Assembly: GCF_003194585.1 (NCBI RefSeq)
Contig: NZ_QHKZ01000001.1
Location: 558,001 to 622,000, forward strand
Reading direction: 5' to 3'
From: Nocardioides daejeonensis
Lineage (GTDB): Bacteria; Actinomycetota; Actinomycetes; Propionibacteriales; Nocardioidaceae
Length of the DNA stretch: 64,000 nt
Below are positions 37,596-49,726 of this stretch, piece after piece (within the stretch, counting starts at the first letter, position 1; every line of letters starts with the position of its first letter). The position numbers were made by a program, and so were the translations under genes. The notes under the pieces are model-generated. The model was not told the origin of the DNA and ran no database searches. It saw only the letters and a program-made list of their open reading frames with translations.

Positions 37596-37708
37596 ACCGG
37601 AGGGCGGGCTTGACCGTCGGAGGGCAGGTTCGACCGCTGGAGGACGGGCTCGACCACCGGAGGACGGGCTCGACCGCTGGAGGGCAGGTTCGACCGTCGG
37701 AGGACGGG
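37589..37708. repeat. Tandem array of six 20-bp units
   Basis: Six units of exactly 20 bp follow the pattern (c/t)T(c/t)GACC(nnn)GGAGG(g/a)C(g/a)GG. Variable positions alternate CACC, GTC and GCT versions. It begins inside the right arm of the REP-like hairpin and appears to have grown from it. There are no spacers, so it is not a CRISPR. Confidence 0.85.
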
Positions 37709-37731
37709 CACCGCCAGTGGGCGTGCCGGGC

Positions 37732-38226
37732 TCAGGCGTGCTGGGTGAGCAGGCCGGTGTCGACGTCGTAGATGAAGCCGCCGACCTTGACGTTCTCGGG
37801 AATCAGCGGGTGCGAGCGCACCTTCATCACGTCTTGGCGCAGGCTGGCGACCTGGTCGGTGACCACGTGGATCGGCTGCCAGGTGGTGTCTTGACCGGTC
37901 TTCTCGTTGAGGACCGCGTGGAAGTCTGCCTCGCTGCGGCTCGCCATCGCGCAGCGGGTGTGCGGGATGACCAGGATCCGGTCCACGTTGAGCAGGTGCG
38001 CGCTCAGCACCAGCGCCTCGAGAGCAGCCTCCGTGACGCGGCCGCCTGGATTGCGGAACATCTTGGCGTCACCGTGGGACAGCCCGAGCAGACGCAGCGG
38101 GTCGATGCGCGAGTCCATGCAGGTGACCAGGCCGATACCGGCCCGGGCGATGCCGTCGAAACCACCCAGGTCGAAGGAGTGTGCGAACTCGCGGTTCGCG
38201 GACAGGAGATCATCGAAGTCGCTCAC
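37732..38226 (-). CDS. Beta-class carbonic anhydrase
   Basis: 164 residues, the length of the small actinobacterial beta-CA group (Rv1284-like). It interconverts CO2 and bicarbonate. Zinc ligands and the Asp-Arg dyad are present: C36-M-D38-S-R40, then H89 and C92 in IPHTRCAM. GTG 38226 follows GGAG by 6 bases and starts at the expected N-terminus; an upstream ATG (38277) would add 17 residues. The open frame continues far upstream against the transporter gene and is not real. Confidence 0.9.
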   Translation of the reverse strand: MSDFDDLLSANREFAHSFDLGGFDGIARAGIGLVTCMDSRIDPLRLLGLSHGDAKMFRNPGGRVTEAALEALVLSAHLLNVDRILVIPHTRCAMASRSEADFHAVLNEKTGQDTTWQPIHVVTDQVASLRQDVMKVRSHPLIPENVKVGGFIYDVDTGLLTQHA

Positions 38227-38282
38227 GTTCTCCGAAGTTACTCCGCTGCGGAGCGCGCCTTCCTGGCGGGTCCGCATCGCGG

Positions 38283-40025
38283 TCACCCGCCGGCGCGGAG
38301 CAGCGTCCCGGTATCGATCTCGCGGGTGCGGGCACCGCGGAACAGCAGCAGTGCGAGCAGAGCCGCGAGGAAGGCGCAGCCGGCTGCGCCGAGGAAGACC
38401 GTGTGCTCCTGGACGAGAGCCGCCTCCGTACCGCAACCGGTGCCGGTGCCGTGGGCCGCGAGGCACTTGTCGCGGGCCTCGGCGAACTGTCGCAGGCCCC
38501 AGGTGGTGAGGGCGGAGATGCCGACCAGCATGCCGATCATGCGGGCGACGACCACCATGGCGGCGGCGACGCCGTGCACCTCGTCGTCGGTGCTGGCCAG
38601 CAGCGCCGCGTTGACCGGCGCCAGGGCGAGGCCGAAGCCGAGGCCGCAGAGCAGCAGGGTCGCCGTACTGGAGGCATGGTCGAGGCTGTCGGCGTCCCAA
38701 CCGGTCATGAGGAGGAAGCCGATGCCGGCCAGCGCCATCCCGAGCGCCGTCACGACACCGGAGGGGAGTCTGCGGGTCAGCCAGCCTCCGACCACCGCGC
38801 CGACGGGGAGAGCGATCAGGAAGCGCACCAGCACGAGGGCGGCCATCAGCTGCGACTCGCGGTGCACGGTGGTGCGGGCGAAGATGGGGATGTCGATCAG
38901 GGCGGCGATCAGGGCGGCCCCGATCAGGAAGCTGACCAGGAGCGAGCCCCAGGCCGGGACCGCACGGAAGGCGTCGCGGGGGAGCAGGGGAGCCTCCGCG
39001 CGGCGTACGTGCAGCACGAACAGCACGGTGGCTGCGGCGGACATGGCCAGGAACCAAGGCCCCTGCTCCGAGAAGACCTGCACCTCGGGGTCGGCGGTGG
39101 CGAAGGCGAGGATGATCCCGGCGAGGGCTACCGCGAGCAGGCACGCCCCGAGCAGGTCGGCTTCGATCATGCTCCGCAGCCACGCGCGTACGTCGACGAG
39201 CGGGCGAGCCGCGAACCAGCAGCGCAGCAGGAGCACCAGGGCAGCGCCCACCACGGTCACGCCGATGGGGGTGAGCCACGGACCGTCGCCGGTGTAGGGG
39301 ATGAAGAGCTGCCCCCAGGTGAGATCCCGCTGGATGGTCGCAGGACGGATCGCGAGCACACAGAACGCGCCCACGGTGACCACGGCAGCCACCAGGCCGA
39401 GCCAGTCGAAGCCGAGCCAGGTGCGGCCGGACTCCTCGGGATGGCTCGTGCGCCAGGCCTCGCGGCCGGCGAGCGGGCGGATGAGCAGCGCCAGCGCCAC
39501 GCCCACCAGCACGTTGATGACGAAGATCGCCTGCCAGGGGGCGACCGCCAGCACCAGGGCGCCGAAGAGCGGACCCAGCACGCTGCCGATCTCCTGCACC
39601 GCCGAGACGATGCCCAGCGGCACGCCGCGGCGATGCACCGGATAGAGGTCGGCGACCAGCGCGAGGGTGGCCGGCACCAGGCCGCCCCCGCCCATGCCCT
39701 GCAGGAAGCGGCCGGCGACCATCGTGGTCATGTCGAAGGTGAGGGCCGTGATCAGGGAGCCCACGGAGAAGACGACCAACGACATGACCAGCACCGGCAC
39801 CCGGCCCCGCAGGTCGGCTATGCGGCCGATCAGCGGCAGCATCGCCACATAGCCGAGCAGGAAGCCGGAGATGATCGGTGCGGCGCGTTGGAGCTCGCTG
39901 ATCGGCAGTTTGACCGTGCCCATCATGTCGGGCAGCGCGAGCACCACCACGTAGGTGTCTGCGGCAGCGAAGGCGACCGCAATCGAGGCGAGTGCGAGCA
40001 GGCTGCGCGCTGCCCGGGTCGTCAC
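38283..40025 (-). CDS. MFS lipid/drug exporter, P55 type
   Basis: 580 residues with about 14 membrane helices (DHA2-like). Motif A GRIADLRGRVPV follows helix 2, and motif C-like GPLFGALVLAVAPWQAIF is in helix 5. The gene directly follows an LprG-type lipoprotein with a 4-base GTGA overlap, the same pair as M. tuberculosis lprG-Rv1410c (P55), which moves triacylglycerides and lipoglycans to the outer envelope and affects drug tolerance. Assignment depends on this pairing. Start GTG 40025. Confidence 0.85.
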   Translation of the reverse strand: MTTRAARSLLALASIAVAFAAADTYVVVLALPDMMGTVKLPISELQRAAPIISGFLLGYVAMLPLIGRIADLRGRVPVLVMSLVVFSVGSLITALTFDMTTMVAGRFLQGMGGGGLVPATLALVADLYPVHRRGVPLGIVSAVQEIGSVLGPLFGALVLAVAPWQAIFVINVLVGVALALLIRPLAGREAWRTSHPEESGRTWLGFDWLGLVAAVVTVGAFCVLAIRPATIQRDLTWGQLFIPYTGDGPWLTPIGVTVVGAALVLLLRCWFAARPLVDVRAWLRSMIEADLLGACLLAVALAGIILAFATADPEVQVFSEQGPWFLAMSAAATVLFVLHVRRAEAPLLPRDAFRAVPAWGSLLVSFLIGAALIAALIDIPIFARTTVHRESQLMAALVLVRFLIALPVGAVVGGWLTRRLPSGVVTALGMALAGIGFLLMTGWDADSLDHASSTATLLLCGLGFGLALAPVNAALLASTDDEVHGVAAAMVVVARMIGMLVGISALTTWGLRQFAEARDKCLAAHGTGTGCGTEAALVQEHTVFLGAAGCAFLAALLALLLFRGARTREIDTGTLLRAGG

Positions 40026-40759
40026 GGCGCCGCGATCTCCTGCTTCGCGCCGTAGCCGTCGAAGGAGACGGTGTAGGTCATCGCCTCGGTGTCGGGGTAG
40101 AACTCCCCGGTGATCGCCATCGAGCGCAGTTCGCCGTTGTCGGCGATCTGGTAGGTGACGTCGAAGGAGTCACCGGAGGCGGTCGGCACCAGCACGGTCA
40201 CCTGATCGCCGTCCAACCGACCGGTGTATTCGGTGAGCACCTGGGAGTTGTCGGAGCCGCCGCGGACGGTGTCGCCCTCCTTGACGCCCTCGGTCGCGAC
40301 GAGCAGGTCGGAAAGGCCGCCTTCGGTGGCGATGAGCTGCCCCGGGTCGGGGGCACCGATGTCGGCGGGGTCCATCTCCTGGAAGTCCGGGCCGAGCAGG
40401 GCGATCTTGACCCAGACCTTGCCGTCGACGGCGATGACCTGACCGTTCTGGGTGATCCCGCTGAGGCTTCCGACGATGTCGCCCTGGAAGGAGCTCGGGT
40501 GCATCGCGGTGCCCTTGGCGCTGGTCAGCACGATCCCGGAGACGCCCGAGGGCAGGTCTTGGGCCGTGAGCTCCAGCTCGACGCCACTCGTCTCGTCGAG
40601 CGTCTCCTTCGCCAGGGCGAGCACGTCGCCCGGGTCCTTGCCTTCGCCGACCGACTTCTTATCGTCGCCCTGCCCGAAGCAGCCGCTCACGGCGAGCGAC
40701 AGGCCGAGCACACCGGCGAGCATGAGGTTGCGTGTCTTCACAGCGCGGTCACCAAACAT
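40022..40759 (-). CDS. lprG: LprG/LppX-family lipoprotein
   Basis: 245 residues. A lipoprotein signal peptide (KTRNLMLAGVLGLSLAVSGC) puts the lipidated cysteine at C27; the mature part is an LppX/LprG lipid-binding fold with GDIVGSLSGI, GKVWVKIALLGPDF and SFDVTYQIADNGELRSMAITGEF. LprG binds triacylated lipids and passes them outward with its MFS partner. ATG 40759 is used because GGGAGG lies 8 bases upstream; the longer open frame runs into parC. Confidence 0.88.
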   Translation of the reverse strand: MFGDRAVKTRNLMLAGVLGLSLAVSGCFGQGDDKKSVGEGKDPGDVLALAKETLDETSGVELELTAQDLPSGVSGIVLTSAKGTAMHPSSFQGDIVGSLSGITQNGQVIAVDGKVWVKIALLGPDFQEMDPADIGAPDPGQLIATEGGLSDLLVATEGVKEGDTVRGGSDNSQVLTEYTGRLDGDQVTVLVPTASGDSFDVTYQIADNGELRSMAITGEFYPDTEAMTYTVSFDGYGAKQEIAAP

Positions 40760-40763
40760 GGCG

Positions 40764-43241
40764 TCAGCCTCCCACAGGCTCGGTCGTCGGCACGCGCGCC
40801 GCCACCGGGCCGGCGCACGCGGCGATGGGCTGGGAGGAGGGCACCCCGGAGCCGTCACGCCGGTCGTCGGTCGGCGGAAGGTCGATCGGAGCACCGCTGC
40901 TCGCGGCGGCCCGTGCGGGTGAGTCTCCCGCCCAGGCGAAGACGAGCACGTCCTCGCCCTTCAGGAAGCGGTGGCAGCGCACACCGCCGGTGCCGCGTCC
41001 CTTGCTCGGGTACTGGAGGAAGTCGGTCACCTTGACCGAGCCGTTCTCGGTGCCGGGCAGCGAGGTGGAGGCGCCCGAGCTCGTGACCAGCACCGACATC
41101 TCCGGGTCGACCGCGCCGAACCAGGTGACGCGTGCTCCGTCGGAGACCCGGACACCGGCGATGCCGCCCCCGGTCCGGCCCTGCGGGCGCACCATGTCGG
41201 CACCGTAGTGGAGCAGCTGCGCGTCGCTCGTGACGAAGCAGAGATGCTCGGTGCCGGTGCGCAGCTGCACAGCGCCGACCAGCTCGTCGCCCTCCTTGAG
41301 GGCGATCACGTCCCACTCGTCCCTGCTGAGCACCTCGGGGTTGACCCGCTTGACGATGCCGTCGCGAGTGCCGAGAGCGAGGCCCGGCCCGTCGGTGGTC
41401 AGGTCGGCGAGACAGAGCACCCGCTCGTCGTTGCCGAGCTCGACGAACTCGGAGATCGGCAGGCCGCCGGAGAGATGCGGGTCGTTCGCGGTGGCCGGCA
41501 GGGTCGGCAGCTCCAACACGCCGAGCTTGATCAGTCGGCCCTTCGTGGTGACCACCCCGACCTCGCCGCGGGCGGTGCCGCGGACCACGGAGGTGAGGAC
41601 GTCGTGACGGGCGCGTGCACCGCCTTCGCCGGGGGCCGAGTCGTCGGCGCTGCGAGCCAGCAGCCCGGTGGAGGAGAGATAGACCCAGCACGGGTCGTCG
41701 GCGACCTCGAGCGGCGTCGCGGCCGCGGTCGCGGTGGCGCCGGAGGACTCCAGCAGCACGGTACGGCGCGGGGTCCCGTAGGTCTTGGCGATCTCGGCGA
41801 GCTCGTCCGAGACGACGCCGCGGAGCACGTCGGTGTCGCCCAGGATCGCGTCCAGCTCCTCGATCGTGCGCTGCAGGTCCTCCTGCTCCTTCTCCAGCTC
41901 GAGGCGGGAGAACTTGGTGAGCCGCCGCAGCTGCATCTCGAGGATGTACTCGGCCTGCACCTCGGTCAGGTCGAAGATGTCCATCAACCGGGTGCGCGCC
42001 GCGGCAGCGTTCTCCGAGGAACGGATCACCTGGATGACCTCGTCGATGTCGAGGATCGCGATCAACAGTCCCTCGACCAGGTGCAGCCGGTCGGCGGCCT
42101 TGTTGCGCCGGAACTGCGAGCGCCGCCGGACGACGTCGAGCCGGTGCTCGAGGAACACCTCGAGCAGCTGCTTCAGGCCGAGAGTCCGCGGCTGCCCGTC
42201 GACCAGGGCGACGTTGTTGATGCCGAAGGAGTCCTCCAGCGGGGTCTGCTTGTAGAGCTGCTCGAGGAGCGCCTCGGGGTGGAAGCCGTTCTTGACCTCG
42301 ATGACCAGCCGAAGCCCGTGCTCGCGGTCGGTGAGGTCCTTGATGTCGCTGATCCCCTGGAGCTTCTTGCCCTGCACGAGCGTCTTGATCCGCTCGACGA
42401 CCTTCTCGGTGCCCACCCCGTAGGGCAGCTCGGTCACGACGATGCCCTTGCGTCGGGCCGTGACGCTCTCGATCCGCGCCGTGGCGCGCATCTTGAAGAC
42501 GCCGCGCCCGGTCTCGTAGGCATCCTTGATCCCGTCGAGGCCGACGATCTTGCCTCCCGTGGGCAGATCGGGACCGGGGATGAAGCGCATCAGGGCCTCG
42601 GTGTCGGCCTCCGGGTGCTTGATCAGGTGACGCAGCGCCTGCACGACCTCGATCAGATTGTGCGGCGCCATGTTGGTGGCCATGCCGACCGCAATGCCGG
42701 TGGTGCCGTTGACCACGAGGTTGGGGATCGCGGCCGGCAGCACGCTCGGCTCCAGCTCGCGGCTGTCGTAGTTGGGCCGGAAGTCGACCGTGTCCTCACC
42801 GATGGAGGCCGTCATCTCGAGCGCGGCCGGTGTCATCCGGCACTCGGTGTAGCGCATGGCAGCGGGGGAGTCGTCCGGAGAGCCGAAGTTGCCGTGGCCG
42901 TCGACCATCGGCAGCCGCATGGACCAGGGCTGTGCCATCCGCACCAGGGCGTCGTAGATCGCCCCGTCGCCGTGCGGGTGCAGACGGCCCATGACCTCGC
43001 CCACGACGCGCGCGCTCTTGACGTGGCCGCGGTCGGGCCGCAGACCCATGTCGTTCATCGTGTGCAGGATCCGGCGCTGCACCGGCTTCAGGCCGTCACG
43101 GGCGTCGGGCAGGGCCCGCGAGTAGATGACCGAGTATGCGTACTCCAGGAAGGAGCTGCGCATCTCGTCGCCCACGTCGATGTCGAGGATGTTCTCCTCG
43201 AAGTCTTCGGGCGGGGGAGGTTGCGTCGTACGTCGTGCCAT
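40764..43241 (-). CDS. parC: DNA topoisomerase IV subunit A
   Basis: 825 residues. Type IIA A-subunit: catalytic tyrosine Y131 in [14 protein letters not shown] segment [15 protein letters not shown] (89-103), coiled-coil gate around 420-470 and a six-blade C-terminal beta-pinwheel. Size and divergence resemble the Streptomyces ParC group rather than GyrA. It decatenates daughter chromosomes with ParE (not in the window). At the position equivalent to E. coli GyrA S83 it has G93, while D97 is kept. The stop lies 4 bases before lprG. Confidence 0.9.
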   Translation of the reverse strand: MARRTTQPPPPEDFEENILDIDVGDEMRSSFLEYAYSVIYSRALPDARDGLKPVQRRILHTMNDMGLRPDRGHVKSARVVGEVMGRLHPHGDGAIYDALVRMAQPWSMRLPMVDGHGNFGSPDDSPAAMRYTECRMTPAALEMTASIGEDTVDFRPNYDSRELEPSVLPAAIPNLVVNGTTGIAVGMATNMAPHNLIEVVQALRHLIKHPEADTEALMRFIPGPDLPTGGKIVGLDGIKDAYETGRGVFKMRATARIESVTARRKGIVVTELPYGVGTEKVVERIKTLVQGKKLQGISDIKDLTDREHGLRLVIEVKNGFHPEALLEQLYKQTPLEDSFGINNVALVDGQPRTLGLKQLLEVFLEHRLDVVRRRSQFRRNKAADRLHLVEGLLIAILDIDEVIQVIRSSENAAAARTRLMDIFDLTEVQAEYILEMQLRRLTKFSRLELEKEQEDLQRTIEELDAILGDTDVLRGVVSDELAEIAKTYGTPRRTVLLESSGATATAAATPLEVADDPCWVYLSSTGLLARSADDSAPGEGGARARHDVLTSVVRGTARGEVGVVTTKGRLIKLGVLELPTLPATANDPHLSGGLPISEFVELGNDERVLCLADLTTDGPGLALGTRDGIVKRVNPEVLSRDEWDVIALKEGDELVGAVQLRTGTEHLCFVTSDAQLLHYGADMVRPQGRTGGGIAGVRVSDGARVTWFGAVDPEMSVLVTSSGASTSLPGTENGSVKVTDFLQYPSKGRGTGGVRCHRFLKGEDVLVFAWAGDSPARAAASSGAPIDLPPTDDRRDGSGVPSSQPIAACAGPVAARVPTTEPVGG

Positions 43242-43311
43242 GCGGGCATTCTCCCGCGTGGGCCCGACGAATCGCCTCGGGGCACGCCGCCTGCCTCCTG
43301 GCGATACCCAC

Positions 43312-43317
43312 TAGATT
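43312..43317 (+). promoter_or_regulatory. -10 element TAGATT for a leaderless start
   Basis: TAGATT lies 6 bases before GTG 43324. The gene is divergent from parC, whose start is only 82 bases away, so the two promoters share this interval. Confidence 0.5.
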
Positions 43318-43323
43318 GGCCCC

Positions 43324-46026
<2,703 letters not shown>

Positions 46027-46058
46027 TCCGGGAAGCCCGTTCATGACAGACTCAGGCC

Positions 46059-46655
46059 ATGCGCATTCGTGGCACCGAGGATCCGACTCGCACCGCACAG
46101 GCCCTGCGTTCTGCGATCGAGCGGACCGGCTACTACCCCGAGGTCGTCAGCGACGGAGTCGATGCAGCCCTTGCCGGTGAGGAGATCCTCTCCTTCTACG
46201 TGCACCATGAGCCCACGATCGAACGCGACGAGGTACGCCGGCACATCACCGTGGTGGTGCTGACCCCGAGCCGGCTGATCCTCGCCCACACCGACGAGCA
46301 CGCCGGCGATGATCTGTTGCCCCAGCCCTACACCTCCACCTCCACGGAGGCGATCCACCTGAGCTCTGTGCGCTCGGTCGTGGTCACCCGCATGGTCGCG
46401 AACCCCACGTCCGGTCCGCAGCCGGCCGCAGAGGCCGTGGTCACCATCGGGTGGGGAGCGGTGTCGCGGATCGATCTGGAGCCCGCCGCCTGCGCGGACC
46501 CGCACTGCGAGGCCGATCACGGCTACACGGGCGTGCTGGCCAGCGACGACTTCACTCTGCGCGTGTCGGCGGCCGCCGAGGGGCACGACGCGGTCACCTC
46601 GCTGCTGGAGTTCGCGGCGGTCCTCTCGTCGGTGACCCAAGGCCCCCGGGGATGA
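46059..46655 (+). CDS. DUF5998 family conserved protein
   Basis: 198 residues, cytosolic, beta-rich. AIERTGYYPEVVSDGVDAAL, SFYVHHEPTIERDEVRRHITVVVLTPSRLILAHTDEH and DPHCEADHGYTGVLASDDFTLRVSA are actinobacterial conserved segments; the last contains a possible Cys/His metal cluster. Function unknown. A CAGACT box 6 bases before ATG 46059 may allow leaderless transcription. Its end overlaps the following phosphodiesterase gene by 4 bases, an arrangement conserved in actinobacteria. Confidence 0.8.
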   Translation: MRIRGTEDPTRTAQALRSAIERTGYYPEVVSDGVDAALAGEEILSFYVHHEPTIERDEVRRHITVVVLTPSRLILAHTDEHAGDDLLPQPYTSTSTEAIHLSSVRSVVVTRMVANPTSGPQPAAEAVVTIGWGAVSRIDLEPAACADPHCEADHGYTGVLASDDFTLRVSAAAEGHDAVTSLLEFAAVLSSVTQGPRG

Positions 46656-47764
46656 CCTCCCCGCTCATCGAGCCGGCGTACGGGGACCGCTCGCTGAGCG
46701 ACGTGGTGCCCGGCATCGCCGTGGCGCTGGGGGCGGCGGCTTCGTCTGCCAGTGGCCTGACCCTGCCGGACGCCCAGGGCTACGTGGTGTTCCTGGTCGA
46801 CGGCATGGGGGAGATGCTGCTACGCCGCTACGCGCACGCGGCGCCGTTCCTCTCCTCGCTGACCGGTGCCCACGGTACGGCGGGAGTCCCCTCGACGACC
46901 GCCACCTCGCTCACCTCGCTCGCCACCGGTCTCACGCCCGGCGAGCACGGCCTGGTCGGCTACACCGCGCGGATCCCCGGCACCGACCGGCTGCTCAACC
47001 ATCTCTCGTGGGACCACGGTGTGGACCCCCTGGAGTGGCAGCCCCACGAGACGGCCTTCTCCCGCCTCGCGAGTGCCGGCGTACACGTCACCAACGTCAA
47101 CCGGCGTGAGTTCGACGGCTCGGGCCTGACGGTCGCCGGTCAGCGCGGCGCCCGGTTCGTCGGGGCCAACAAGACCGGCGAGCGGATCGCGGAGGTGGTC
47201 GCGGCCGCCGGACGCGCGCCCTCGTTGACCTACGTCTACGAGGGTGACCTCGACTGGACCGGACATCGCCACGGCGTCGCCTCCTCTGCTTGGCTGCAGC
47301 AGCTGGCGACGGTCGATCACATGTGCGAGCAGCTGCGCGAGTCGCTCCCCTCGTCGGTGCGTCTGGTCGTGGTGGCCGACCACGGCATGATCGACTCCCC
47401 GAAGGAGCGTCGGATCGAGCTCGACGACGACGCTGAGCTCCGTGCCGGCGTCGCGCTGCTGGGCGGGGAGGCGCGCTTCCGACACCTCTACCTGCATCCC
47501 GGGGCCGAGGCGGACGTGGTCGCCACCTGGCGCGAGCGACTCGGGGAACGGGCCACGGTGCTGACCCGCGGCGAGGCGATCGCGCGGGGCTGGTTCGGTC
47601 CGGTCGAGGGGCGCGTGGCGCCCCGGCTGGGCGACGTCATGGTCGCCTGCCACGACGACACCGCGATCGTCTCGACCAGCCGCTTCCCGCTGGAGAACAG
47701 GCTGGTCGGGCTGCACGGCTCGCTCACCGAGGACGAGATGAGGATCCCGATCCTGCTCGCCTGA
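46652..47764 (+). CDS. Alkaline phosphatase-superfamily phosphodiesterase
   Basis: 370 residues. Nucleotide pyrophosphatase/phosphodiesterase type: VVFLVDGMGEMLLRRY supplies the first metal Asp, the nucleophile Thr is in GVPSTTATSLTSLATG, DLDWTGHRHG and VVVADHGMID provide further metal ligands, and a late HGSLTEDEM closes the site. No signal peptide, so cytosolic. The substrate may be a nucleotide or phosphonate; undecided. ATG 46652 overlaps the DUF5998 gene. Confidence 0.88.
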   Translation: MTSPLIEPAYGDRSLSDVVPGIAVALGAAASSASGLTLPDAQGYVVFLVDGMGEMLLRRYAHAAPFLSSLTGAHGTAGVPSTTATSLTSLATGLTPGEHGLVGYTARIPGTDRLLNHLSWDHGVDPLEWQPHETAFSRLASAGVHVTNVNRREFDGSGLTVAGQRGARFVGANKTGERIAEVVAAAGRAPSLTYVYEGDLDWTGHRHGVASSAWLQQLATVDHMCEQLRESLPSSVRLVVVADHGMIDSPKERRIELDDDAELRAGVALLGGEARFRHLYLHPGAEADVVATWRERLGERATVLTRGEAIARGWFGPVEGRVAPRLGDVMVACHDDTAIVSTSRFPLENRLVGLHGSLTEDEMRIPILLA

Positions 47765-47779
47765 TCGCGTCAGGTGGCT

Positions 47780-47803
47780 CCGGAGCCTGTCGACGGGCTC
47801 GAT
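47780..47803. repeat. Partial copy of the REP-like element
   Basis: GAGCCTGTCGACGGGCTCGA carries the same GAGCCTGTCGA core as the element at 37548-37595 (reverse orientation). It lies between convergent genes. Confidence 0.5.
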
Positions 47804-47819
47804 CGCCGTCACGGGCGCT

Positions 47820-48611
47820 TCACCCGACGCTGCGTTTGCTGCCGCCCGAGAGATGCACGGTGTAGGACCAGGTCTCGGCGGGGTGCTCGGAGCTTGGCTC
47901 TGTGCTGGGCCACCAGGCGGCGAAGCGGTTGCCGACGACCGAAGCTTCGATATCCAGTCCTGTGGAGGTGTGGACCGTGACCCCTGTGACATCGCCGCCC
48001 ACGTAGCCCTCGGCCCAGATGAACCACCCTTCTTCGGTGCTTCCTTGCATGCTCGTGGACTCGTCGATCTCGTCGGCCTCGAGTATCGGCGGTGTGGCCG
48101 CGTCCGGGTTGTAGCTACCGAAGAAGGCCCCCGCCGACCTAGGCTCCTGGCCCACGAGGTCGTTAGGCATCAAGCAGATCGACTCCGTCCCTGCGCCGGC
48201 CAGGAGCACGTAAGTCCAGTCCCCCCGACGCTCGGCCACGGCTACCTGCTCACCCGCATCAGGATGGCCAAGGACCTCCCGACAGGTGGTCGCGGCATGG
48301 CTCGCAGCGACGGTCGAGAGGCGCTCCGGCGTCGGGGTCCACGACCCGAACGCGGTTCCGCCGCCGAGCAACATGGCTGGGATCCCGACACCAGCCACAC
48401 CGGCTAGACCCACCGTGACCAGCAGCCGACGCCGACCGCGGCCTGGTCGGGCAGGCTTCACAGGGATGGGATCGCCGCTGGGAGTCGCGATGATGCGAGC
48501 GAACACAGCATCTGCACGTGTGAGCTCGTCCGCGCTCAAGGTCGCAGCCGCGGCAGGGTCGAGTGACTGGAGAGCGGTATCCATCCAGATGTCATCGGGG
48601 TACTTGTTCAT
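47820..48611 (-). CDS. Single-pass membrane protein paired with an ECF sigma factor
   Basis: 263 residues. A cytoplasmic N-terminal segment of about 70 residues ends in basic GRGRRR, followed by one membrane helix (LLVTVGLAGVAGVGIPAMLLGG, about 62-83) and an extracytoplasmic domain of about 175 residues. It overlaps the sigma gene by 4 bases, the layout of a sigma/anti-sigma pair. No zinc HxxxCxxC anti-sigma motif is visible, so it may be a different type of anti-sigma or a sensor. The extracytoplasmic part has two cysteines and no recognised fold. Confidence 0.65.
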   Translation of the reverse strand: MNKYPDDIWMDTALQSLDPAAAATLSADELTRADAVFARIIATPSGDPIPVKPARPGRGRRRLLVTVGLAGVAGVGIPAMLLGGGTAFGSWTPTPERLSTVAASHAATTCREVLGHPDAGEQVAVAERRGDWTYVLLAGAGTESICLMPNDLVGQEPRSAGAFFGSYNPDAATPPILEADEIDESTSMQGSTEEGWFIWAEGYVGGDVTGVTVHTSTGLDIEASVVGNRFAAWWPSTEPSSEHPAETWSYTVHLSGGSKRSVG

Positions 48612-49171
48612 CGCACATTCCTTCCGGAAGCCGGGAGGCCCAGGAGAGTGTCGCCGATGGGCGCAGGATTGATCTCACGTCGGAGGGCTCGCCGCGCGCG
48701 AGACAACCGCAAACGAAATGCGGTCGCGGAGATGCCTAGGACAGCAGCTGCTTGAGGCGCCGTGAGTCCATCCAACACCGCGAGCACGATTGCCTCTTGA
48801 TCCGTAACGCTCAATTGCGGCCAGGCTGCAGCGATGTCTACCCGACAGGCGACGAGGTCAGGATGAAGGCTCGCATCGGAGGGTCGGTGCGTGGCGTCAG
48901 CCAGGCGGACCGCGACGGCCTCATGGCGGTTCTCGCGGCGACGCGCGTTCTGAAGCGTCTTTCTAGCCACCCCGAAGAGCCACGCGCGCGCTGCCGACGG
49001 CTCCGCCGGTACGTCATCAAGACGGCGCCATGCCACGAGCATGACGTCCCCGACCACATCCTCCGCGTGGGTGGGGTGCACCCGTCGGCGTACGAAGCGA
49101 AGCAGGTCAACGTATGTCGAGTCATAGATGCTCCGGAAGCGCTCCTCACGCTCCCATGACGTCGAAGTCAT
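48608..49171 (-). CDS. ECF-type RNA polymerase sigma factor
   Basis: About 187 residues. Region 2 is at about 8-80 (RFRSIYDSTYVDLLRFVRRRV, HAEDVVGDVMLVAWRRLDDV, RAWLFGVARKTLQNARRR) and region 4 at about 120-175 (WPQLSVTDQEAIVLAVLDGLTAPQAAAVLGISATAFRLRLSRARRAL). Region 2 resembles SigE/RpoE-type ECF factors. ATG 49171 has GGAGG very close; ATG 49180 three codons earlier is equally possible. Co-transcribed with the membrane protein, its likely controller. Confidence 0.85.
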   Translation of the reverse strand: MTSTSWEREERFRSIYDSTYVDLLRFVRRRVHPTHAEDVVGDVMLVAWRRLDDVPAEPSAARAWLFGVARKTLQNARRRENRHEAVAVRLADATHRPSDASLHPDLVACRVDIAAAWPQLSVTDQEAIVLAVLDGLTAPQAAAVLGISATAFRLRLSRARRALRREINPAPIGDTLLGLPASGRNVR

Positions 49172-49180
49172 AGCCTCCAT

Positions 49181-49726
49181 GTCCTGTACCTGTTCGTTAA
49201 GGCCCTAGTGTGTCAGGTGACTTCATCAGAGGCCCCTCACTCATCCCTTGCGAGCCTATACATGCGACTGCGTTGAGTTGCGCGCTTCGGTGGTGTAGCG
49301 ACCATCTCAGCCAACGCCTTCGATCGCCGCTCGCCGTCTTCGATGGATGTGGTGCCAGACGTGTTCATCCATGCGAGGGCTGCACGCCCTAGGTCGGGAC
49401 CCAGCCGTAGTGATGGACTGCGAGCTGGCTTGATTGGGACCCTCATCGGGAAGCTGAGCAACTGCGAGGCTCCCTCGCTCGCTCCGCAACCGGCCCAGCC
49501 GTGTCACGCGTCGTCACCTCGCGAGCGGAGGTTCAGATCCCATCCGGGCCTGCTCGGATGAGCTTCACTTCCTCTAGCCAGGAGTTGGCATTTATTGACA
49601 CTGGGTCAGCTGGAGCCCGAGGCACGCGAGCGCGGACTGTGCCAAGAATCTCCAATTCAACTGCGCCAGCCGGGCCCGCCCTATACGGTCGAGTGTCACC
49701 AGGTGCCCCCGACGTTAGGCGAAGCA
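49181..49726. other. Long intergenic segment with no convincing gene
   Basis: Between the sigma gene and the secreted-protein gene. Base composition falls below the rest of the window towards the right. A minus-strand open frame (49237-49461, about 74 codons from TTG) has no recognised motif and could be a gene remnant. TTGACA (49595-49600) and TATACG (49682-49687) are promoter-like pieces on the plus strand, not spaced as one promoter. Confidence 0.5.

Noticed and set aside
37589..37708. CRISPR-like array
   Set aside because: Units are contiguous with no spacers, and no cas genes are present.
38227..39279. Extension of the carbonic anhydrase frame by about 350 codons
   Set aside because: It lies in the wrong frame of the P55-type transporter gene, and beta-carbonic anhydrases of this group are about 165 residues long.
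49520..49550. tRNA 3'-half or attachment-site remnant (GGTTCAGATCC-like piece)
   Set aside because: The flanking bases cannot form a T-arm stem or acceptor stem, and no duplicate is found at the other side of the island.
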